Shown here: piece after piece, positions 34,480 through 43,202 of the stretch
Position numbering within the stretch: position 1 is the stretch's first letter
How the letters are laid out: the number at the start of each line of letters is the position of its first letter
From: UBA2965 sp036526135
Lineage (GTDB): Bacteria > Pseudomonadota > Gammaproteobacteria > Pseudomonadales > Azotimanducaceae
Assembly: GCA_036526135.1 (NCBI GenBank)
Contig: DATCZA010000010.1
Span: 1 to 64,000, forward strand
Direction of reading: 5' to 3'
Length of the DNA: 64,000 bases
Program-made: the position numbers and the translations under genes
Notes under the pieces: model-generated
Told to the model about the DNA's origin: nothing
Database searches by the model: none
What the model saw: only the letters and a program-made list of their open reading frames with translations

Positions 34480-35075
34480 GATGCTTGCCACCCCCATCGG
34501 TGCGCGGTGACGGCGATGATGCCCATGGCGGCGAGGGTGGCGGTCATGAGCGCCAGGATGGTGTTCACTTCGAACCACAGCACGAAGTAGAAGGAAGTTG
34601 CCAGGGTGCCGAGGGCGCTGCCGAGCGTCGACATGAAGTAGAGGCGGCCGGCCACGTGACCCGACTCGTGGGTTGATGCGACCAGCAGACGGACCGAGTA
34701 CGGTGAGATCATTCCCAGGATGACGGTGGGAACGATGAACAGCGCGGAGGAAGCGAGCAGCGACCCGTAGCGCGGGTCCTCTATCCGGGTGAAGATCCAC
34801 ACCATCGCCGGCTCGGCAAAGTAAACCAGAGGGTAGAGCGTGACTGCCCCGGTCATGAAGATGATGCCGAAGCGAAACATCGACGGGTGGCTCAGGGACA
34901 ACCGGCCTCCCCAAAGATAGCCGAGCGACAGAGACAGCATGAATACGGTGATGATGCTGCCCCAGACGTAGATGCTGCTGCCGAAGTAGGGCGCGAGCAC
35001 CCGCCCGCCCAGCAGTTCCAGGGACATGATCACGAAGCCGCCGACGAAGGCGAGCAGGTAGATGGCTTGGGGCAT
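34476..35075 (-). CDS. Membrane half of a spermidine synthase-like fused transporter
   Basis: 199 residues, about six TM helices (IYLLAFVGGFVIMSLELL; IITVFMLSLSLGYLWGG; FGIIFMTGAVTLYPLVYFA; SALFIVPTVILGMISPY; GSALGTLATSFYFVLW; LALMTATLAAMGIIAV), with the LGGRVLAPYFGSS motif typical of the N-terminal membrane part of fused MFS/spermidine-synthase proteins. ATG 35075 starts directly before the first helix. It overlaps the catalytic-half gene by 4 bases. Confidence 0.8.
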   Translation of the reverse strand: MPQAIYLLAFVGGFVIMSLELLGGRVLAPYFGSSIYVWGSIITVFMLSLSLGYLWGGRLSLSHPSMFRFGIIFMTGAVTLYPLVYFAEPAMVWIFTRIEDPRYGSLLASSALFIVPTVILGMISPYSVRLLVASTHESGHVAGRLYFMSTLGSALGTLATSFYFVLWFEVNTILALMTATLAAMGIIAVTAHRWGWQAS

Positions 35076-35202
35076 CAGGCACAGGCTGCGCAATGGGAGG
35101 GTGCAGTTTACAAAGTTCCCGTCCCGCCACAACTCGCACCGGTTGAAGACTCGGGCCTGACGCGCAAAGCTTGTCTTCGGCAATCGCAAAGGAGGGCTGC
35201 CC

Positions 35203-36015
35203 GTGCAGATCGGTGTGACGTTGCGGAACATGGGCCCGCAATCTTCGGTTGAGACAATGACGCGGTGCGCCGTAGGAGCCGAACGGCTCGGATTCGAGTC
35301 GCTTTGGATCACCGATCACATTGCCATCCCACCGGATGACGCCGAGGGGAGCGGCGGCCGCTATTTGGACACCCTGACCACTCTTGCCTACCTGGGTGGC
35401 GTAACCCGTACCATCCGTCTCGGGTCCGGCGTCATCATCCTTCCCTACCGACCGCCTCTGCCCACGGCCAAGCAGGTCGCCACGGTGCAGGAACTAACCG
35501 GTGGCCGGCTGCTGCTCGGGGTGGGTATCGGCTGGATGGACGCGGAGTTCAGGGCTCTGGGGGTGGACAGGCATCAGCGCGGCCGCATCTCCGACGAGAC
35601 GCTCGACTACCTGAATCGTTGCTTCACCGAAGAGGTCATGGAGGCCAACGGCCAACCCTTCCTCTTCCGGCCGTGTCCCGACAAACCTCCCGTCTACGTG
35701 GGCGGGTCGGCTCCCCACGCGCTGTTACGCGCGGCACGCTACGGCGACGGATGGCTGCCGATGGCTCTCGAGCCTGATCCGCTGGGCGAGGCGATGGTGG
35801 AATACCGCCGCATCACGGAGGAGCTCGACCGGCCGGCCGGGCAGGTCACCCTGATGCGAGGGCTTCCCCTTGGAAAACCGGATGCGACCCGGGCGCTGCT
35901 CGAGCAGTACCAGGGCCTCGGGCTGGACCGGCTCGTCTGTGCCCTTGGCTATGACGATGCGGACGCGTACCTCCACCAGCTGGAGCAGCTTGCCGAGCTG
36001 ATCGATTCCAAGTGA
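35203..36015 (+). CDS. LLM-class flavin/F420-dependent oxidoreductase
   Basis: 270 residues, luciferase-like monooxygenase TIM barrel. N-terminal IGVTLRNMG, LGFESLWITDHIAIP, then TIRLGSGVIILPYRPPLPTAKQVATV and GVGIGWMDAEFRALGV match the TIGR03619-like F420-dependent group. Cofactor could be F420 or FMN. GTG 35203 follows GGAGGG at 35191-35196. Next gene starts 19 bases downstream. Confidence 0.86.
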   Translation: MQIGVTLRNMGPQSSVETMTRCAVGAERLGFESLWITDHIAIPPDDAEGSGGRYLDTLTTLAYLGGVTRTIRLGSGVIILPYRPPLPTAKQVATVQELTGGRLLLGVGIGWMDAEFRALGVDRHQRGRISDETLDYLNRCFTEEVMEANGQPFLFRPCPDKPPVYVGGSAPHALLRAARYGDGWLPMALEPDPLGEAMVEYRRITEELDRPAGQVTLMRGLPLGKPDATRALLEQYQGLGLDRLVCALGYDDADAYLHQLEQLAELIDSK

Positions 36016-36034
36016 AAGCACTTTGATCGGGCAG

Positions 36035-36772
36035 ATGTTCGTGCGCCTCTTCGACCGGGCGCTGAGCCGCCTGCACCCGGAGCAGCTCCCGGTGATGGGC
36101 GCGCGGCTTCGGTCCATCGGGAGGCAGATCTGGGTGGCCGATCGCGAGCTGCAGATGCCGGGCGGAATCAGGCTCCCCATTCGGATGGTGGTGATGGGTG
36201 ACGGCAGAGGCAATCTGCTCTGCTATTCCCCGGTGGAGCTGGATGAAGGGACGGCCGAGGCACTGGATGGCCTTGGCAAGGTGCGCTGGATCGTTGCGCC
36301 AAACCGCTACCATCGTTCCTTCACTGCCGGGTGCATGTCCCGCTACCCGCAAGCTCAGGTGTCGGGTTTCCTGCCGCCCCCCGGCGACGGGTTCGCCGCC
36401 CCGGCCGCCGTCCCCTTCGGAGGATGCGAGCTGACCACGGTGTCCCTGCGTACGGGCTTCGCGGAGATCGTCGCCTATCACGACCTCTCCGAAACCCTCG
36501 TGGTTGCTGATCTGCTGTTCAACGTGCGCAACGGCAATCGGCGGTTGCAGGCGGTCATGCGCGTCAACGGAGCGTGGCAGAAAGCGGGACACACCAGGCT
36601 TCAGCGGTGGCTGATTCTGCGCGATCCCGACGGCCTGACGAAGTTCCGTCGGTGGGCGCTGTCCAGGCCCTTCGTGCAGATCTCCATGGCTCACGGTCTC
36701 ATCGTGCAGGAGGATGCGCGGGAGTGTCTTTACCGGCTGCAGCGGGGAGGCCCGTTCGGAGCGCCCCACTGA
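36035..36772 (+). CDS. DUF4336 metallo-beta-lactamase-like protein
   Basis: 245 residues from ATG 36035; a TTG at 36023 is an alternative start. DUF4336 features: IWVADRELQMPGGIRLPIRM, RWIVAPNRYHRSF, RYPQAQVSGFLPP, AEIVAYHDLSETLVVADLLFN. The domain is a divergent metallo-beta-lactamase fold that keeps only part of the metal ligands; function unknown. Likely cotranscribed with the LLM oxidoreductase. Confidence 0.76.
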   Translation: MFVRLFDRALSRLHPEQLPVMGARLRSIGRQIWVADRELQMPGGIRLPIRMVVMGDGRGNLLCYSPVELDEGTAEALDGLGKVRWIVAPNRYHRSFTAGCMSRYPQAQVSGFLPPPGDGFAAPAAVPFGGCELTTVSLRTGFAEIVAYHDLSETLVVADLLFNVRNGNRRLQAVMRVNGAWQKAGHTRLQRWLILRDPDGLTKFRRWALSRPFVQISMAHGLIVQEDARECLYRLQRGGPFGAPH

Positions 36773-37021
36773 AACGCTGATCGCGTGTGGGGTCGGCGGC
36801 CGGCCAGGACTCTGCAGGCAATAGCGGCCGGTTGGCTCCGTCCGGGCCCGGCCCGGTCAGTTTCTTCTCCCAAGCGTCACCTTCGGCACGTTTCGAATCG
36901 TGGCGCCATATGGAAATAAAAATATATAAAACAATGGCTTATCAAGGTATTTCAGACTGGCACGAAACCTGAATGCCATGTGCTGACGGCCGCTTAGCGG
37001 GAGATGGACGAGAGGCAGAGC
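36773..37021. other. Intergenic region, locally AT-rich, no recognised element
   Basis: A 250-base stretch. Bases 36908-36960 are strikingly A/T-rich for this sequence (runs such as AAATAAAAATATATAAAAC), consistent with a promoter or protein-binding region, but I cannot place a convincing sigma-70 or sigma-54 promoter. No stable hairpin with a T-tail. Confidence 0.4.
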
Positions 37022-37219
37022 ATGAAAGATCCGGCAGTCAGGTCATACCCCGAGCAGTTTGCGACCACCCCGGACCTGCTGCACGTGGTCATTCCAAGAA
37101 TCGAGATCATCGCCGAGATGGCAGTGCGGGACGAGCGCGATGCGCTCAACGATGTCTGCCTGGCTGTAGCTTGCGTCGCGGATGCCATCGGCTCCGCCCA
37201 GTTGGCGGCGCAGGGATAG
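37022..37219 (+). CDS. Possible small protein of unknown function
   Basis: 65 residues from ATG 37022, which is preceded by AGAGG at 6-base spacing; an in-frame ATG lies 18 bases upstream. The codons are GC-rich at third positions, as in neighbouring genes, and the product has a plausible amphipathic helix (IPRIEIIAEMAVRDERDAL) and an Ala-rich C-terminus. No TM helix or signal peptide. Follows an AT-rich stretch that could hold its promoter. Could still be a chance frame. Confidence 0.42.
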   Translation: MKDPAVRSYPEQFATTPDLLHVVIPRIEIIAEMAVRDERDALNDVCLAVACVADAIGSAQLAAQG

Positions 37220-37244
37220 CGCCGCCGCTGGAATTTTCCTGGCT

Positions 37245-38015
37245 TTAGCGCCCCTTCCACGCCGGCGGCCGCTTCTCCGCGAACGCTTTCGGACCCTCGA
37301 TGAAATCCTCGCTTTTGACCATGGCCTTGACGCTGTCGTACTGGGCCTGCATGGACGCCTGCAGCGAAGCGGAGTCGAGGCTGCGATAGACCACGTCCTT
37401 GCTGGCTCGGATCGACAAGGGGGCGCAGGCGCAGATCTGCTCCGCCCACCGGCGCGTGGCGGCCAGCAGCTCATCGTGTGGAACCACCTCGTTGACGAAG
37501 CCGAGCTGCAATCCTTCCTCGGCAGGCACGTGACGGCCGGTGAGAATCATGCCGAGCGCGCGCTTCGGGCCGATCTGCCGCGGCAACCGGTTCAACCCGC
37601 CGGCAAGCGCAGCAAGACCGACCTTGGGTTCGGGCAGTGCAAAGAGGGCTTTTTCAGAGGCGATGATCAGGTCGCAGGCCAGCGCGATCTCGAACCCGCC
37701 GCCCATGGCCACGCCGTTGACCGCGGCGATCACCGGTTTGTTGAGATCGAAACGGCTGGTCAAGCCCCCGAATCCCCGGGGCATGGGTACGCGCTCTCCA
37801 CCTTCGGCCTGGTAGCGCAGGTCGTTCCCCGCACTGAACCCTCTGCCGCGCCCGGTGATGATCGCCACCCACATGTCGTCGTCAGCGGCGAAATCATCGA
37901 ATACCTCGCCGAGCTCGGCGTTGGCCGGCGGGTGCAGCGCGTTGAGACGGTCGGGTCGCTCGATGGTGACCGTCATGATGTGATCGTCTTTTTCCACACT
38001 GCAGTACTCGTACAT
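37245..38015 (-). CDS. Enoyl-CoA hydratase/isomerase (crotonase) family protein
   Basis: 256 residues. Crotonase oxyanion-hole motifs FSAGNDLRYQ and AVNGVAMGGGFEIALACDLIIAS with the usual Glu position in PEPKVGLAALAGGLNRLPR. Such enzymes hydrate or isomerise CoA thioesters in fatty acid or side-chain degradation; the Asp in the N-terminal oxyanion loop (GND) is commoner in the isomerase/carnitinyl-CoA branches. 27 bases downstream of the phosphatase gene. Confidence 0.88.
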   Translation of the reverse strand: MYEYCSVEKDDHIMTVTIERPDRLNALHPPANAELGEVFDDFAADDDMWVAIITGRGRGFSAGNDLRYQAEGGERVPMPRGFGGLTSRFDLNKPVIAAVNGVAMGGGFEIALACDLIIASEKALFALPEPKVGLAALAGGLNRLPRQIGPKRALGMILTGRHVPAEEGLQLGFVNEVVPHDELLAATRRWAEQICACAPLSIRASKDVVYRSLDSASLQASMQAQYDSVKAMVKSEDFIEGPKAFAEKRPPAWKGR

Positions 38016-38042
38016 GCGCTTTCGTTCTCCCGTTGAGGTCGG

Positions 38043-38645
38043 TCAGAGGTGCTGGGTCGAGTTGAAGAAGTTAACGTAAGGCGCGGGCGAAATCACCAGC
38101 TCGCTCAGGCTGCAGTTGGCAAAGTGGTAGTTGGTCCAGCGCGCGGGGTTGCGTTCGAGTATCGCTCCAAAGGCAACGGCCATGGCCGCGCCGTGGCCGA
38201 CGACGAGAACTTTGCTATCTTCCCGGTGGCGTTGGTGGATTTCCAGAATGGTGGGCACGACGCGGTCGGCTACGTCCCGCAACGATTCACCGCCGGGCGG
38301 CGCGAAGTCGGGATCGCGGATGGTCGTGTTGACGAAATCGTGCTCGCGGGCGAGGTGACGAAAAGGGAGATCCTCCCACTCGCCGATGGCGTATTCCCGC
38401 AACCCGTCGGCGATGGTTACCGGCAGACCGAGCCTGTCGGCGGCTGCCTCGGCCGTGAATCGCGTCCGGCGCAGCGGGCTGGAGTAAATGGCAGTGATCT
38501 CTGCTTCCCGCGCGGCCAGGTGCTTTGCGGTGCGGCGTGCCTGCCGGCGCCCGCGCCACGTCAGCTCGCTGTCCGTGGAGCCGTTCCAGCGGCCCTTCGC
38601 GTTGGCGGCTATCTGGCCGTGGCGTAGAAAGAGGATCGAGGCCAT
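38043..38645 (-). CDS. Histidine phosphatase (phosphoglycerate mutase-like) family protein
   Basis: 200 residues. N-terminal LFLRHGQIAANAKGRW catalytic His motif, YSSPLRRTRFTAE, GEWEDL and the second His in VVGHGAAMAVAFG. Small-molecule phosphatase of the PhoE/CobC group; the substrate is not evident. Divergent from apbE. Confidence 0.9.
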   Translation of the reverse strand: MASILFLRHGQIAANAKGRWNGSTDSELTWRGRRQARRTAKHLAAREAEITAIYSSPLRRTRFTAEAAADRLGLPVTIADGLREYAIGEWEDLPFRHLAREHDFVNTTIRDPDFAPPGGESLRDVADRVVPTILEIHQRHREDSKVLVVGHGAAMAVAFGAILERNPARWTNYHFANCSLSELVISPAPYVNFFNSTQHL

Positions 38646-38771
38646 GTTCGATTTACGTCATGATGCCGGGCGCCCCACAGGGACGCAGCGGTGTGAAGCC
38701 CGGTGTCGGGCGCGATGCGGGCGGGATGGTATTTCCTGGTGTGCAGGCTTGTCTACTTCGAGGGTGTGATT

Positions 38772-39800
38772 GTGCGCAGCGCGCCGCGATTGATACGTGA
38801 TGGCGCCAAGCGGTGGCTGGTCTGGACGCTGGTCGGTCTCCTGGCGGGATGTGGCGACCCCGGTTATCAGCGCCATGGGGGCAGTGCCATGGGGACCGGC
38901 TATCGGGTAACGGCCAAGTGCCCGGGTGAGGTGGGCGACCAGGTCACCGCCGTGCTGGATGCCGTCAACGCCGACATGTCCACCTACCTCCCGGAATCCA
39001 CGCTTTCGGTGTTCAACCGCGGTCCGGTCGGCGAGTGGTTGCCGGTGAGCGCCGATCTCATCGAGGTGGTCGAAGCGGCCCATGACTTGAGCGAGTTGTC
39101 GGGCGGGGCGTTCGACGTAACGGTGGGGCCGCTCGTCAATCTTTGGGGCTTCGGGCCGAACGGGGCGCCGGCACAGCGCCCCGCGGCGGCTCGAGTGGAG
39201 TTCGTGCGGGCGAAGGTCGGTTACCATTACCTCGAGTCCCGCCGGGCGCCGCCGGCTCTGCGCAAATCCACCGACGTTTACGTCGATCTGTCTGCCATCG
39301 CCAAGGGGTTCGCCGTCGACCGGATTGCGCAAAGGCTCTTCGAGCTTGAATGTTCCGATTTTCTCGTCGACGTTGGCGGCGAGGTTCGCGCCTCCGGCGT
39401 GAACCCTCAGGGCGCGGCCTGGCGAATTGGCGTGGAGGTCCCGGACCCGGACAGCTTCGGCGCGATTCAGCGGGTGCTTCGGATCAGCGGGTCTGGCCTT
39501 GCCACTTCCGGCGACTATCGCAATTTTCTAGAGGTCGACGGCGAGCGCTTTGCTCACACCATCGATCCCCGCACGGGCTATCCGGTCGACCACACCCTCG
39601 CCTCGGTGACCGTGGTTCATGAATCCGCCATGCTGGCGGACGGTTACGCCACGCTTCTCAACGTCCTGGGGCCGCAAGAGGGCTTTTCCCTGGCCGAGGG
39701 GCTGGGATTACCGGTACTTTTCCTGATCCGAACTCCGAACGGCTTCGAAGAGAGGTATACTGTCGGCTTGGAGCAGTTTCTCGGGCAAACGGATTATTGA
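38772..39800 (+). CDS. apbE: ApbE FAD:protein FMN transferase (lipoprotein)
   Basis: 342 residues from GTG 38772, preceded by GAGGG with 7-base spacing; this start places a lipoprotein signal with lipobox LLAGC at the N-terminus, whereas the open frame further upstream would bury it. Family motifs: GTGYRVTA, MSTYLPESTLSVFNR, GAFDVTVGPLVNLWGFG, DLSAIAKGFAVDRIA, VDVGGEVRASG and HTIDPRTGYPV, with the metal-binding Asp in MLADGYAT. It flavinylates NqrB/NqrC (or RnfG/RnfD) on a threonine. Confidence 0.95.
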   Translation: MRSAPRLIRDGAKRWLVWTLVGLLAGCGDPGYQRHGGSAMGTGYRVTAKCPGEVGDQVTAVLDAVNADMSTYLPESTLSVFNRGPVGEWLPVSADLIEVVEAAHDLSELSGGAFDVTVGPLVNLWGFGPNGAPAQRPAAARVEFVRAKVGYHYLESRRAPPALRKSTDVYVDLSAIAKGFAVDRIAQRLFELECSDFLVDVGGEVRASGVNPQGAAWRIGVEVPDPDSFGAIQRVLRISGSGLATSGDYRNFLEVDGERFAHTIDPRTGYPVDHTLASVTVVHESAMLADGYATLLNVLGPQEGFSLAEGLGLPVLFLIRTPNGFEERYTVGLEQFLGQTDY

Positions 39801-39801
39801 C

Positions 39802-40026
39802 GTGACGATTCTTCTGACCTTTCTCTGCATGATGGCGGTGGTGGGGCTCATGGCCATCGGCGTCATGTTCGGGCGCCGGCCCATCGCGGGCAGCTGTGGT
39901 GGGCTGAAGAACCTGGGGATCGGCGGCGAGTGCGAGATCTGCGGCGGCGACCCGGCGCGCTGCGAATCGCCTGGGGACACCCGTCTTGCCGTGGACGCAA
40001 CCAACCGGGCACGACGCTCCCGCTGA
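39802..40026 (+). CDS. nqrM: NqrM, Na+-NQR maturation protein
   Basis: 74 residues from GTG 39802, one base after apbE. One N-terminal TM helix (TFLCMMAVVGLMAIGVMFG), then conserved cysteines in GSCGGL and GGECEICGGD, typical of NqrM (DUF539). NqrM delivers iron for the cysteine-coordinated Fe site between NqrD and NqrE. The nqrA-F genes are not adjacent in this window. Confidence 0.92.
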   Translation: MTILLTFLCMMAVVGLMAIGVMFGRRPIAGSCGGLKNLGIGGECEICGGDPARCESPGDTRLAVDATNRARRSR

Positions 40027-40106
40027 TTACCAGGGCTTCTCCCCGAGGGCGCGCGGCGTTACCGACGTGTTAGCATGCGGCCTCCCCCGGGCCGGGTCGG
40101 TTTGCA

Positions 40107-41330
40107 TTGATCAAAGCAGTTGCGCTCAGCGTGGGCAGTCGCTACGCCTTCTCGAGACGGAGCACGCTTTCCTTCATCAGCCTGGTCGCCATCAGCGGGC
40201 TCGCCCTCAGCGTTGCCGTGCTGGTGATCGTGACGTCGGTCGTGAACGGCTTCGACAGAGAACTCCGCGAGCGGGTTTTCGGCGTGCTTCCTCATCTGAG
40301 CTTCGTCGGGCGCGAGCCGTTGGCATTCAGCCTCGATGATCTGGAGGCGCTTCGGGCCATTCCCGGCGTCCGGGGGATCGCCCCATTCGTTGAAGGCGCC
40401 GCGCTGGTCGCGGTGGCCGACGGGGTGGGCGCCGTGATGGTCACGGGCATGGAGCCGGAAAGCTACGAGAGCGTCTCCGACGTGCATCAGTTTGTTCGCG
40501 GCCGCATGCCTCAAGCCGGCGAGTACGGGGTATTGCTCGGTGATCAGGTGGCCCAGCGGCTCGGCGTGGCCATTGGCGATGCTGTCACCCTGGTGCTGCC
40601 GTCGGCGACGGTCACGCCTGCGGGGCTGTTCCCGCGGCAGAAACGCTTTGTGATTACGGGGCTGCTCGACTCGCAGTCCGACCTGGACGGTCGCGCGGCC
40701 TATGTGCGCCTGACCGTGGCGCAGAAGCTGTTCCGGCTTGGCGATCGCATACACGGGTATCAAGCCAGGCTGGACGATCTGTTCGCTGCGTTGGAGGTGG
40801 GTTCGGCAGGTGTTCTCGCCCTCGGTCCGCAGCGCCTGTTCGCGCGTTCCTGGATGCGTACCCATGGCAACCTCTATCAGGCCATCGGCATGTTGAAGAG
40901 CACGCTGTTCGTCCTGCTTTCGTTTCTGATCGCGGTGGCCGCGTTCAACCTGATCTCGACCCTGGTGATGGTGGTGGACCAGCGAAGCGGCGACATTGCC
41001 GTGCTGCGGACGCTGGGCAGTGACACCTCGACGCTGATCTGGACGTTCGTCATTCTCGGCGTTCTGCTCGGCGGTGCCGGGATCGCCGCGGGTCTCGGCC
41101 TGGGCGCCGCGCTGGCTCTGGCTCTTCCCGGCCTGTATGAGTGGCTGACGACGCTTCTGGGAGCCGATCTGCTGGCCCAGTACTTCGTTACCTACCTGCC
41201 GGTCGAGCTGCAGCCGGGCGATCTTCTCGGCATCGCCGTGACGGCCTTTTTGCTGTGCGTTTTGAGCACCCTGTACCCGGCGCGGCGCGCGGCGGGGTTA
41301 CAGCCTTTCAAGGTTCTTGCGTATGAGTGA
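40107..41330 (+). CDS. lolC: LolC, lipoprotein-releasing ABC transporter permease
   Basis: 407 residues, inner-membrane permease of LolCDE: TM1 (STLSFISLVAISGLALSVAVLVIVTSVVNGFD), a periplasmic domain, and three C-terminal TM helices of the FtsX type (VAAFNLISTLVMVV; VILGVLLGGAGIAAGLGLG; GIAVTAFLLCVLSTLYPARRA). It extracts mature lipoproteins for LolA. Start is TTG 40107, the first usable codon before the family N-terminus. Its end overlaps lolD by 8 bases. Confidence 0.92.
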   Translation: MIKAVALSVGSRYAFSRRSTLSFISLVAISGLALSVAVLVIVTSVVNGFDRELRERVFGVLPHLSFVGREPLAFSLDDLEALRAIPGVRGIAPFVEGAALVAVADGVGAVMVTGMEPESYESVSDVHQFVRGRMPQAGEYGVLLGDQVAQRLGVAIGDAVTLVLPSATVTPAGLFPRQKRFVITGLLDSQSDLDGRAAYVRLTVAQKLFRLGDRIHGYQARLDDLFAALEVGSAGVLALGPQRLFARSWMRTHGNLYQAIGMLKSTLFVLLSFLIAVAAFNLISTLVMVVDQRSGDIAVLRTLGSDTSTLIWTFVILGVLLGGAGIAAGLGLGAALALALPGLYEWLTTLLGADLLAQYFVTYLPVELQPGDLLGIAVTAFLLCVLSTLYPARRAAGLQPFKVLAYE

Positions 41331-41997
41331 GCCGGTCCTCGAAGCCCGCGGCCTCGTCAAGTCGTTCACTCAGGGCACGACCCGGGTCGTGGTGTTGTCG
41401 GGGGCGGATCTCGACGTTGTCGCCGGCGAGCGGGTCGCCATCGTCGGCCGGTCCGGCTCGGGCAAGAGCACCCTGTTGCATCTGCTGGCAGGTCTCGACG
41501 ATGCCGACGCGGGGTCGGTGATCGTCGGCGGCAAGGACATGACGGCGGGATCTCCCGCGCAGCGGGCGCACATCCGCAACGCGCACATGGGCTTCGTCTA
41601 CCAGTTTCACCATCTGCTGCCGGAGTTCTCGGCTCTGGAAAACGTCATCATGCCTCTGCGGCTCGGAGGCATGGACCCTGCCGCCGCCGCAGAGAGAGCG
41701 CGCGGTATGCTGGAGCGAGTGGGTCTGGCCGAGCGGTTCGAGCATCGGCCATCAGCTCTGTCGGGCGGAGAGCGCCAGCGGGTGGCCGTTGCCCGCGCGC
41801 TGGTGGGCAGTCCGCTGGTGGTGCTCGCCGACGAGCCGACGGGGAACCTCGACCGGGACAACGCGGAGCACGTTTTCCGCATGATGTGCGAGCTCAGCGA
41901 TGAGCATGGTGTGGGTTTTGTCATCGTCACCCACGACGAAGAGATGCTGGGCAGCATGCACCGAGTCCTGCGTCTGGAAAACGGCCGGCTGGCGTGA
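41323..41997 (+). CDS. lolD: LolD, lipoprotein-releasing ABC transporter ATPase
   Basis: 224 residues. Walker A GRSGSGKST at 42-50, the LolD-specific segment GFVYQFHHLLPEFSALENV, ABC signature LSGGERQRVAVARAL and Walker B LVVLADEPTGNLD. Energises LolC/LolE. ATG 41323 lies inside the last codons of lolC. Confidence 0.96.
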   Translation: MSEPVLEARGLVKSFTQGTTRVVVLSGADLDVVAGERVAIVGRSGSGKSTLLHLLAGLDDADAGSVIVGGKDMTAGSPAQRAHIRNAHMGFVYQFHHLLPEFSALENVIMPLRLGGMDPAAAAERARGMLERVGLAERFEHRPSALSGGERQRVAVARALVGSPLVVLADEPTGNLDRDNAEHVFRMMCELSDEHGVGFVIVTHDEEMLGSMHRVLRLENGRLA

Positions 41998-43202
41998 GCA
42001 CGTCGCTCTGGATTGCTCTGCGCTATCTGGTCACGCGGCGCCGCCAGTTTGCCGCTTTCGTCACGTGGGTCTCCGTTGCCGGTCTGGCGCTGGGCGTTCT
42101 GGTGCTGACGGTGGTCGTCAGCGTGATGAACGGGTTCGATGCCGAGTTGAGGCACCGCATTCTCGGATCCGTGCCCCATCTCATCATCGAAGGGGAGAGC
42201 GTCACCGACCCGAATGTCGGTTCGCTGCTCGACCGGCCGGAAATCGTCGGCTCTTTCGACTTCTTCTTGGGTTCGGGAATGGTCACCCGAAGCGGCGCGG
42301 TTCATCCGGTGACCGTCTACGGCCTGGACGCAGAAGGACTCACCGGGCTTGGAGAGATCGGTCAAGCCATGCGCAGCGGACGTTTGTCCGGCCTGTTCGA
42401 GATCCCGCGGGGAATCGTGATTGGTGAGCCGCTGGCGGCGCACCTGGGCCTGCTGCCAGGCGATTCGGTGGCTGTGGTGATCTCCGAGCCGACGGCGTCC
42501 GGCGTGCAGCCACGCTTTGGTCGCTACGAGCTGGTCGGTACTTTCGAGGTCGGCGCCGTCATCGACTACTCGGTGGTCGTTGTTGCCCGCGACGCGCTTG
42601 ACGGCTTGCGTTTGGACGAGGTGGGCGTCAACGGGGCGCGCCTGGTTCTGGCGGATCCCCTCGATGCGCCGCGGCTCGCAGCGGAGCTGGCGATGGCTCG
42701 GCCTGCATGGAATCTGGTCAGCTGGACGGACAGCTACGGCGAGCTCTTTCAGGCGGTGGGCCTGGAGAAGATGGTGATGTTCATCATTCTGCTCATGGTG
42801 GTTGCGGTGGCCGCGTTCAGCATCGTATCGGGGCAGATGATGGCGGTGGCCGACAAGCGCGCGGACATTGCGATTCTGAGCACGATGGGCGCTTCGCGAA
42901 GGACGATCCTCGGCATCTTCCTGCTGCAGGGAGTTTTGGTCTCTGGCCTTGGCATCGCCGTCGGCCTGGCGCTCGGGACTTTGACGGCCGAGCATATCGG
43001 TGCCGTGATCGCAGGCGTCGAGGATCTTCTCGGTTTTCGCTTTCTCGCCGGCACCTATTTTGTCCAGGTGCCCTCAGAGGTCGAGGTAGCCGATCTGGTG
43101 ATCATCGGCGTCATGTCGTCGTGCCTTTGCCTGGCTTCGGCCTGGTTGCCCGCGCACCGGGCCGCGATCATGAACCCGCTCGAGGGGCTTCATCCGGGGT
43201 GA
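41994..43202 (+). CDS. lolE: LolE, lipoprotein-releasing ABC transporter permease
   Basis: 402 residues, paralogue of LolC with the same plan: TM1 (FVTWVSVAGLALGVLVLTVVVSVMNGFD), periplasmic domain, and three C-terminal TM helices (MFIILLMVVAVAAFSIVSGQM; FLLQGVLVSGLGIAVGLALG; DLVIIGVMSSCLCLASAWLPAHRAA). LolE contacts the incoming lipoprotein. GTG 41994 overlaps lolD as GTGA. The 3' end overlaps the convergent DUF2062 gene by 35 bases. Confidence 0.92.
   Translation: MSTSLWIALRYLVTRRRQFAAFVTWVSVAGLALGVLVLTVVVSVMNGFDAELRHRILGSVPHLIIEGESVTDPNVGSLLDRPEIVGSFDFFLGSGMVTRSGAVHPVTVYGLDAEGLTGLGEIGQAMRSGRLSGLFEIPRGIVIGEPLAAHLGLLPGDSVAVVISEPTASGVQPRFGRYELVGTFEVGAVIDYSVVVVARDALDGLRLDEVGVNGARLVLADPLDAPRLAAELAMARPAWNLVSWTDSYGELFQAVGLEKMVMFIILLMVVAVAAFSIVSGQMMAVADKRADIAILSTMGASRRTILGIFLLQGVLVSGLGIAVGLALGTLTAEHIGAVIAGVEDLLGFRFLAGTYFVQVPSEVEVADLVIIGVMSSCLCLASAWLPAHRAAIMNPLEGLHPG

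Noticed and set aside
34476..34482. Frameshift between the two spermidine-synthase-like halves
   Set aside because: The clean ATGA overlap and separate hydrophobic start of the second frame look like genuine coupled genes; resequencing would be needed to show otherwise.
36958..36975. Sigma-54-like promoter starting with TGGCACG upstream of the small ORF
   Set aside because: The -24 half is perfect, but the -12 half reads CTGAA and lacks the essential GC, so it does not meet the consensus.
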